A stretch of 64,000 bases of DNA from Streptomyces flaveolus (GTDB lineage: Bacteria > Actinomycetota > Actinomycetes > Streptomycetales > Streptomycetaceae). The notes beneath the pieces were generated by a model, which was not told where the DNA came from, did not search any database, and worked only from the letters and a program-made list of their open reading frames with translations. Location: assembly GCF_014648815.1 (NCBI RefSeq), contig NZ_BMRV01000002.1, forward strand, positions 372,001-436,000, given 5' to 3'. Below are positions 59,473 to 64,000 of the stretch, piece by piece. The stretch's first letter is position 1; the number at the start of each line of letters is the position of its first letter. Position numbers and translations under genes: made by a program.

Positions 59473-60951
59473 CTACACGAACAGGCTGAGCACCGCCGCC
59501 ATCACGAAGCCGCCGAGCGACAGCACGCTCTCCAGCACGGTCCACGTCTTGAGGGTGTCCCGTTCGCTGATGCCGAAGTACTTGGCCACCATCCAGAAGC
59601 CGCCGTCGTTGACGTGCGAGGCGAAGATGGAGCCCGCCGAGATGGCCATGATGACCAGCGCGACGAACGCCTGGGAGTGGTCGCCCTCGGCGAGCAGGGG
59701 CGCCACGATACCCGCCGTCGTCACGATGGCGACCGTCGCCGAGCCCTGGGCGACCCTCAGCACCAGGGAGATCAGGTACGACAGGACGATCACGGGCAGG
59801 CCGACGTCGTGGAAGGTGTCGGAGAGCGCCTGGGCGACGCCGCTGGCCTTGAGGACCGCGCCGAAGACACCGCCCGCGCCGACCACCAGCAGGATGTTGC
59901 CGACCGGCTTCAGCGAGGACGTCGAGACGGTCTCCAGGGACTTGCGGGACCAGCCGCGCCGGATGCCGAGCAGGTAGTAGGCGAGGAACAGGGCGATGGT
60001 CAGGGCCACGAAGGGGTTGCCGAAGAACTCGATCACCGAGCGGGTGGTGGACGGGTCCAGGGCGATGGAGGAGAAGGTCGCGGCGAGGATGAGCACCAGG
60101 GGGGTGCCGATGATGCCGAGGACCGTGCCGAGCGGCACCGGGGTCTCGCGGGGCGCGACACCGGCCTTGCGCTGCTCGTCGATGACGGCCTGCCTGGCCT
60201 CCTCGGCGGCCTCGACCATGTCCTGCGGTACGGGGACGAAGATGCGGCGGCCGACCCAGGCGGAGTACGCCCAGGCGGCGAGCACGGCCGGGACACCGCA
60301 GACGACGCCCATGAGGATCACCCAGCCGAGGTCCACGTGCAGCAGTCCGGCGGCGGCCACCGGGCCGGGGTGCGGCGGCAGGAAGGCGTGGGTCATCGAC
60401 AGGCCGGCGAGCAGGGGCAGGCAGTAGAGCAGGACCGACTTGCCGGAGCGCTTGGCGGCGGCGTAGACGATGGGCGCGAGGACGAAGATGCCCACGTCGA
60501 AGAAGACGGGGACGCCGAAGATCAGGCCGGTCAGGCCCATGGCGAGCGGGGCGCGCTTCTCGCCGAACAGGCCGAGCAGGCGGGAGGCCAGCACCTCCGC
60601 TCCGCCGCTCACTTCGAGGATCGCGCCGAGCATGGTGCCCAGGCCGATGATGATGGCGACGTGGCCGAGGATGCCGCCCATGCCGGACTCGATGGTGGAG
60701 ACCGCGTCGGACTTCTGGACGGTGCCGAAGAGCTCGGTGACCGACAGGCCGGCGAGCAGGCCGACGGCTATGGAGACGGCGAGCAGCGCGACGAAGGGCT
60801 GCAGTCGCACCTTGATGATCAGGAAGAGCAGGAGCGCGATGCCGATCGCGGCGACGGTCAGCAGCCCTGCCGTTCCGTCGATCAGGGTGAGCAGACCGCC
60901 GGTGTGCGGCGGGGTCTCGGCGGCGGCGAGCTGGAGGGACATGTAGGACAT
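59473..60951 (-). CDS. GntP-family gluconate:H+ symporter
   Basis: 492 residues from the ATG at 60951 (MSYMSLQ); a second ATG three codons on is also possible. About 12-14 helices with GntP family features: GLGTMLGAILEVSGGAEVLA, GLIFGVPVFFDVGIFVLAPI, HAFLPPHPGPVAAAGLL and the VGAGGVFGAVLKASGVA half. The family imports gluconate and related sugar acids. It lies downstream of RidA/IclR/sugar kinase, fitting uptake of the sugar acid handled by that cluster. Confidence 0.93.
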   Translation of the reverse strand: MSYMSLQLAAAETPPHTGGLLTLIDGTAGLLTVAAIGIALLLFLIIKVRLQPFVALLAVSIAVGLLAGLSVTELFGTVQKSDAVSTIESGMGGILGHVAIIIGLGTMLGAILEVSGGAEVLASRLLGLFGEKRAPLAMGLTGLIFGVPVFFDVGIFVLAPIVYAAAKRSGKSVLLYCLPLLAGLSMTHAFLPPHPGPVAAAGLLHVDLGWVILMGVVCGVPAVLAAWAYSAWVGRRIFVPVPQDMVEAAEEARQAVIDEQRKAGVAPRETPVPLGTVLGIIGTPLVLILAATFSSIALDPSTTRSVIEFFGNPFVALTIALFLAYYLLGIRRGWSRKSLETVSTSSLKPVGNILLVVGAGGVFGAVLKASGVAQALSDTFHDVGLPVIVLSYLISLVLRVAQGSATVAIVTTAGIVAPLLAEGDHSQAFVALVIMAISAGSIFASHVNDGGFWMVAKYFGISERDTLKTWTVLESVLSLGGFVMAAVLSLFV

Positions 60952-61000
60952 TCGGGGGTCCTCTGGGTAAACACATACGACTTTCGGGCAGGGAGGAGCG

Positions 61001-61036
61001 CGGCACGGCGCCCCCGTGGTGGGGAGCGCCGTGCCG
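61001..61036 (-). terminator. Hairpin between RidA and GntP genes
   Basis: An 11-bp stem CGGCACGGCGC (61001-61011) with GCGCCGTGCCG (61026-61036), with an inner CCCC/GGGG pairing in the loop. On the minus strand it follows the RidA stop by 27 bases and precedes the permease start, so it may reduce read-through. Confidence 0.6.
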
Positions 61037-61062
61037 TTCACAGACCGGCGGGGTGGAGAAGG

Positions 61063-61482
61063 TCAGCCGAGGACGGCCAGCGCGTCGATCTCGATGAGGA
61101 GTCCGGCGGGCAGACCGACGTAGACCGTCGTGCGCGCGGCGGGCGGCTGGGTGAGACCCTGCTCCTCGAAGTACGCGTTGTAGATCTCGTTCATCTCGGC
61201 GAAGTGGTCGACGTCGGTGAGGTAGACGCGGATCATCATCACGTCGTCCCAGCTCGCGCCGCCCTCTTCGAGGATCGCCTTGACGTTGGCGAGGGTCTGG
61301 AGGGTCTGCTCGCGCAGGGTGGGGCCGGCCGGGGTGGGGGCCTTGCCCTCCTCGTGGGGGAGGAAGCCGACCTGGCCGGCGACCTGGAGGATGTTGCCCT
61401 TGCGGACGCCGTGCGAGAACTTCGCCGGCGGGACGGTGTGGGTCGCGGGGGTGAGGGCGGTCTTCTCGGTCTTGTCGGTCAT
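61063..61482 (-). CDS. RidA family protein
   Basis: 139 residues. YjgF/YER057c/UK114 fold signature: NILQVAGQVGFLPHEEGK, EQTLQTLANVKAILEEGGAS, DVMMIRVYLTDVDHFAEMNE and the active-site arginine in PAARTTVYVGLP, with IEIDALAV at the end. RidA proteins hydrolyse reactive 2-aminoacrylate-type enamines/imines. Beside an amino-acid deaminase-like gene that makes such intermediates this fits well. Its ATG overlaps the IclR stop (ATGA). Confidence 0.93.
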   Translation of the reverse strand: MTDKTEKTALTPATHTVPPAKFSHGVRKGNILQVAGQVGFLPHEEGKAPTPAGPTLREQTLQTLANVKAILEEGGASWDDVMMIRVYLTDVDHFAEMNEIYNAYFEEQGLTQPPAARTTVYVGLPAGLLIEIDALAVLG

Positions 61483-62264
61483 ACCGTGTCCTTCTCGGGG
61501 TGGTGCTCGGGGTGCTGCACGGGGGTCCTGCCGGAGTACTCGCCGCTGATGGCGTCCGCCGTACGGCGCACCAGCGGGAGCAGGGTGAGGAGTTCGTCGG
61601 CGGTGACGACGACGTTCGGCGCGGAGACCGACATCGCGGCGGCCACCCTGCCGTCGGCGCCCCGGATGGGGGCGGCGACGCAGTTGATGGACTCCTCGTG
61701 GCCGCCGAGGTCGGTGGCCCAGCCCTGTTCGCGCACCTTGGCCAGCTCCTTGAGGAAGGCGTCGGCGTTCGGAGTCGAACGGGCCGTGTAGAGGGGGTAG
61801 TCGAGCTTCTCCACGATGGCGCGGCGCTCGTTCTCGGGAAGGTCGGCGAGCAGCAGCTTGGCCACGGCCGCGACGGTGATGGCGACGGGCTTGCCGATCC
61901 GGGAGTACATGCGGACCGGGTAGCGGCTCTCGACCTTGTCGATGTAGAGGACCTCGTTCTCCTCGTAGACGGCGAGGTGGACGGTGTGTCCGCACTGCTC
62001 GTTGAGGCGTACGAGGTGGGTGTGGGCGATCTCGCGGACGTCCAGGTTCTCCATCGCCTCCTGGGCGAGGGCGATGAGCCGGGCGCCGAGGCGGTAGCGC
62101 TGGTCGGACTGGCGGTAGACGAAGCCGTGCTCGTGCAGGGTGCGCAGCAGGCGCAGGGCGGTGGACTTGTGCACGCCGAGCCGGTCGGCGACCTTGCCCA
62201 GGTCGGCGGGTCCCTCGGCGAGCAGCGGCAGGATGCTGAGCGCGCGGTCGACGGTCTGGCTCAT
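61479..62264 (-). CDS. IclR family transcriptional regulator
   Basis: 261 residues. N-terminal winged helix (TVDRALSILPLLAEG; LGKVADRLGVHKSTALRLLR) and the IclR effector domain (CGHTVHLAVYEENEVLYIDK; GHEESINCVAAPIRGADG; AAAMSVSAP). AGGAGGT lies nine bases upstream of the ATG, which also overlaps the sugar kinase stop. IclR proteins of such sugar-acid clusters bind short palindromes upstream; the GCAAC/GTTGC sites at 63385-63410 are the best candidate. Confidence 0.94.
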   Translation of the reverse strand: MSQTVDRALSILPLLAEGPADLGKVADRLGVHKSTALRLLRTLHEHGFVYRQSDQRYRLGARLIALAQEAMENLDVREIAHTHLVRLNEQCGHTVHLAVYEENEVLYIDKVESRYPVRMYSRIGKPVAITVAAVAKLLLADLPENERRAIVEKLDYPLYTARSTPNADAFLKELAKVREQGWATDLGGHEESINCVAAPIRGADGRVAAAMSVSAPNVVVTADELLTLLPLVRRTADAISGEYSGRTPVQHPEHHPEKDTV

Positions 62265-63298
62265 GGTGTGCGTACCTCCTCGTCGGCCCCTTCGTCGGCC
62301 TGTGTCCAGCCGGGGCCGAGTCGCAGTCTCCCCCACGCGTCGTCGTCGAGGGCGGCCAGGCGGTCGGCGTGGTGACGGGCGGGGGGTGTGGCGAGGTCGC
62401 CGGGGGCGGTGAGGGCGGCGGCGGCCATCAGGTGGCCGTGGCGCAGGCGCTCGCGCACGGGCAGGTGGCGCAGGGTGGCGGAGAGGAACCCGGCGGCGAA
62501 GGCGTCGCCCGCGCCGACGGCGGCGACGACGTCGACGTGCAGGGCGGGGACGGAGGTGACGTGCTCCCCGTGGAAGGCGGTGGCGCCGGTCGCGCCCTGC
62601 TTGACGACGAGCAGCTCCGGTTCGGGCAGCGCGGCGCGCACGGCCTCGGGGCCGCCGAGTCCCCAGGCCTCGTCCTCGCCGACGAACACGAGGTCGGCGC
62701 CGCGCGCCAGCTCCAGCAGCACGGCCGGGCCGTCGCCGTCCCGCCACAGTCCGGGGCGGTGGTTGACGTCGAAGGAGACCAGGGGACGGCCGGGGCGGCG
62801 GGTGGTCAGTTCGCGCATCAGGCCGAGGCAGTCGGCGGAGAGCGCGGCGGTGATGCCGGACAGGTGGAGGACGCGTCCGGAGCGGATCGCGTCGAGGTCC
62901 AGGGTGGCGGCCGACATCGCGGAGGCCGCGGAGCCGGCGCGGTAGTAGGCCACCTCGTGCGCGTCGGTGGCGCGGTCCCCGGCGGTGCGGAAGTAGATGC
63001 CGGTCGGCCGGCCCGGGTCGCGGCGGACGGCGCGGACGTCGACGCCGTACCCGCCGATCGCCTCGACCAGGTGGTCGCCGAAGCCGTCGGCGCCGACCGC
63101 GCTGACCCAGCGGGCGGTGTGTCCGGCCGCGGCGAGCACGCAGGCCACGTTGGACTCGGCGCCGCCGATGGCGCGGTCGAAGGAGGGCACGTCGGCGAGG
63201 CGTCCGGGGCGGGAGGGCAGGAAGGTGACCATGGACTCGCCGAGCGCGACGACGTCCACGACGTCGGGGGTGGTGCTGGTGGGGCCGTCGGCGGTCAC
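62261..63298 (-). CDS. PfkB family sugar kinase (2-keto-3-deoxygluconate kinase-like)
   Basis: 345 residues from the GTG at 63298 (AAGGAG ten bases upstream). Ribokinase fold: VVALGESMVTFLP N-terminus, GGAESNVACVLAAAG, VSFDVNHRPGLW, and the signature VVAAVGAGDAFAAGFL with the catalytic aspartate. The ESMV start and NHRP motif are typical of KDG kinases. It would phosphorylate a keto-deoxy sugar acid imported by GntP; the exact sugar is not proven. First gene of the operon. Confidence 0.92.
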   Translation of the reverse strand: MTADGPTSTTPDVVDVVALGESMVTFLPSRPGRLADVPSFDRAIGGAESNVACVLAAAGHTARWVSAVGADGFGDHLVEAIGGYGVDVRAVRRDPGRPTGIYFRTAGDRATDAHEVAYYRAGSAASAMSAATLDLDAIRSGRVLHLSGITAALSADCLGLMRELTTRRPGRPLVSFDVNHRPGLWRDGDGPAVLLELARGADLVFVGEDEAWGLGGPEAVRAALPEPELLVVKQGATGATAFHGEHVTSVPALHVDVVAAVGAGDAFAAGFLSATLRHLPVRERLRHGHLMAAAALTAPGDLATPPARHHADRLAALDDDAWGRLRLGPGWTQADEGADEEVRTP

Positions 63299-63384
63299 GA
63301 TGGTGGGGCTCCTTGTCCTGTCGCGGGCGGAGGCTCCGTTGACCCCGCGTTGGCCGAGATGTTAGACAGCAGTGAGCGATATAC

Positions 63385-63410
63385 GCAACGGTTGTTGCAG
63401 AGGATGCAAC
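63385..63410. promoter_or_regulatory. Candidate IclR operator: overlapping GCAAC/GTTGC palindromes
   Basis: GCAAC-GGTT-GTTGC (63385-63398) and GTTGCA-GAGGA-TGCAAC (63394-63410) are overlapping inverted repeats sharing the middle half-site. They lie in the 133-base gap between the divergent sugar kinase and deaminase-like genes. A TATAC stretch directly precedes them. Control of both directions by the IclR protein is inferred. Confidence 0.6.
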
Positions 63411-63431
63411 GACCCACCTCAGGGAGGCTCC

Positions 63432-64000
63432 ATGGCCCTCGACACCGGCACCGAAGCCCTCGCCCGCCTGGCCGAGGAGCACGTCGACCACCGCTTCAAG
63501 GGCCTCCCGCCGGACGCCGCGGGCCTGACCGTCGCCGAACTGGCCGCCCAGCGCCGCAACCTCTTCACCGGCGGCTTCACCACCCCCGTGCTGGCCCTCT
63601 CCGCCGAGCGCCTGGAGCACAACCTGAAGCTGATGGAGACGTACGCCGCCCGGCACGGGCTCGCGTTCGCCCCGCACGGCAAGACCTCGATGGCCCCCCA
63701 GCTCTTCCACCGGCAGATCGAGCACGGCGCCTGGGGCATCACACTCGCCGTGCCGCACCAGGTGTGGGTGGCCCGCGCCTTCGGCATCGGGCGGATCTTC
63801 CTGGCCAACGAGCTGGTCGACGCCTCCGCCCTGCGCCGGATCGCCGCGGAGCTGGACGCCGACCCGGACTTCCGCTTCGTCTGCTACGTCGACTCCGTCC
63901 CCGGCGTACGGCTGATGGACGCGGCACTGGCCGACGCGGGGGCCTCCCGCCCGCTGGACGTCGTGGTCGAGCTGGCCGCCGGTGAGGGCGCCCGGACCGG
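63432..64000 (+). CDS. Amino acid deaminase / D-threonine aldolase-like PLP protein (3' partial)
   Basis: The first 189 or so residues are visible; the right edge cuts the gene. GGGAGG lies six bases before the ATG. The alanine racemase-type N-terminal barrel has FTTPVLALSAERLEHNLKLM and LAFAPHGKTSMAPQLF, where Lys in HGKT should hold PLP. GITLAVPHQVWVARAFG and VVELAAGEGARTG follow. Streptomycete homologues are annotated as amino acid deaminases or D-threonine aldolase-like enzymes. It is divergent from the kinase/IclR/RidA operon and probably under the same regulator. Confidence 0.88.
   Translation, partial: MALDTGTEALARLAEEHVDHRFKGLPPDAAGLTVAELAAQRRNLFTGGFTTPVLALSAERLEHNLKLMETYAARHGLAFAPHGKTSMAPQLFHRQIEHGAWGITLAVPHQVWVARAFGIGRIFLANELVDASALRRIAAELDADPDFRFVCYVDSVPGVRLMDAALADAGASRPLDVVVELAAGEGART

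Noticed and set aside
1..64000. CRISPR arrays, tRNA or rRNA genes, phage attachment sites
   Set aside because: No regularly spaced direct repeats, no tRNA T-loop/acceptor pairs and no rRNA-like sequence were seen on reading both strands.

Overview
The window is high-G+C actinobacterial DNA. GC-rich third codon positions, GTG starts, frequent ATGA/GTGA gene overlaps, a SpoIIE-type phosphatase fused to an RsbW-like kinase domain, a divergent oxyR-ahpCD locus, a chitinase under DasR-type repeats and an actinobacterial Tad locus all point to Streptomyces or a very close relative. Both edges cut genes. No rRNA, tRNA or CRISPR array was seen.

Layout. 0-18 kb is mostly core: a phosphatase (cut at the left edge), a bifunctional penicillin-binding protein, an SPFH membrane protein overlapping a ribbon-helix-helix-like protein, a PadR-controlled ABC exporter, oxyR/ahpC/ahpD, an AI-2E family permease, a secreted SLT lysozyme-like protein with a long structured leader, and a PIN-PhoH protein. 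A ~1 kb gene-poor gap and a winged-helix pseudogene with an internal deletion follow, then a methyltransferase, a LLM oxidoreductase and a DUF192 protein. 18.3-30 kb is one long minus-strand Tad (tight adherence/Flp pilus) locus: SAF-domain CpaB, CpaE-like ATPase, two TadE pseudopilins, TadA, TadB, TadC, an embedded histidine kinase/response regulator pair, a Flp-like pilin, a TadG-like protein, a lipoprotein and an OmpA-domain protein. 30-33 kb holds a MerR regulator with its quinone oxidoreductase target, a zinc-ribbon protein and an IS701-type transposase remnant.

33-39.3 kb is a polymorphic-toxin operon of four overlapping minus-strand genes: SseB-like, helical accessory protein, 1584-aa YD-repeat protein with an HG...CHSG C-terminal domain, and a low-G+C gene in the immunity position. 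A chitinase, a SigE-family sigma factor with a membrane partner, and an Nramp-related transporter follow (39.4-44.6 kb).

44.6-59.3 kb is the most unusual part: a Ycf46-like AAA+ ATPase, four uncharacterised proteins (one a membrane coiled-coil protein translationally coupled to two small partners), a caspase-family peptidase, a 1405-residue CHAT-domain protein convergent with it, a RES-domain toxin with a ParS/MbcA/Xre-like partner, and a macro-domain protein. Two clan-CD peptidase folds beside NAD+/ADP-ribose-handling domains suggest a composite conflict or regulated cell-death locus. That is inference from domains and synteny. The right end (59.4-64 kb) is a catabolic cluster: GntP permease, RidA, IclR regulator and PfkB sugar kinase, divergent across a GCAAC/GTTGC operator-like site from an amino acid deaminase/D-threonine aldolase-like gene cut by the right edge.
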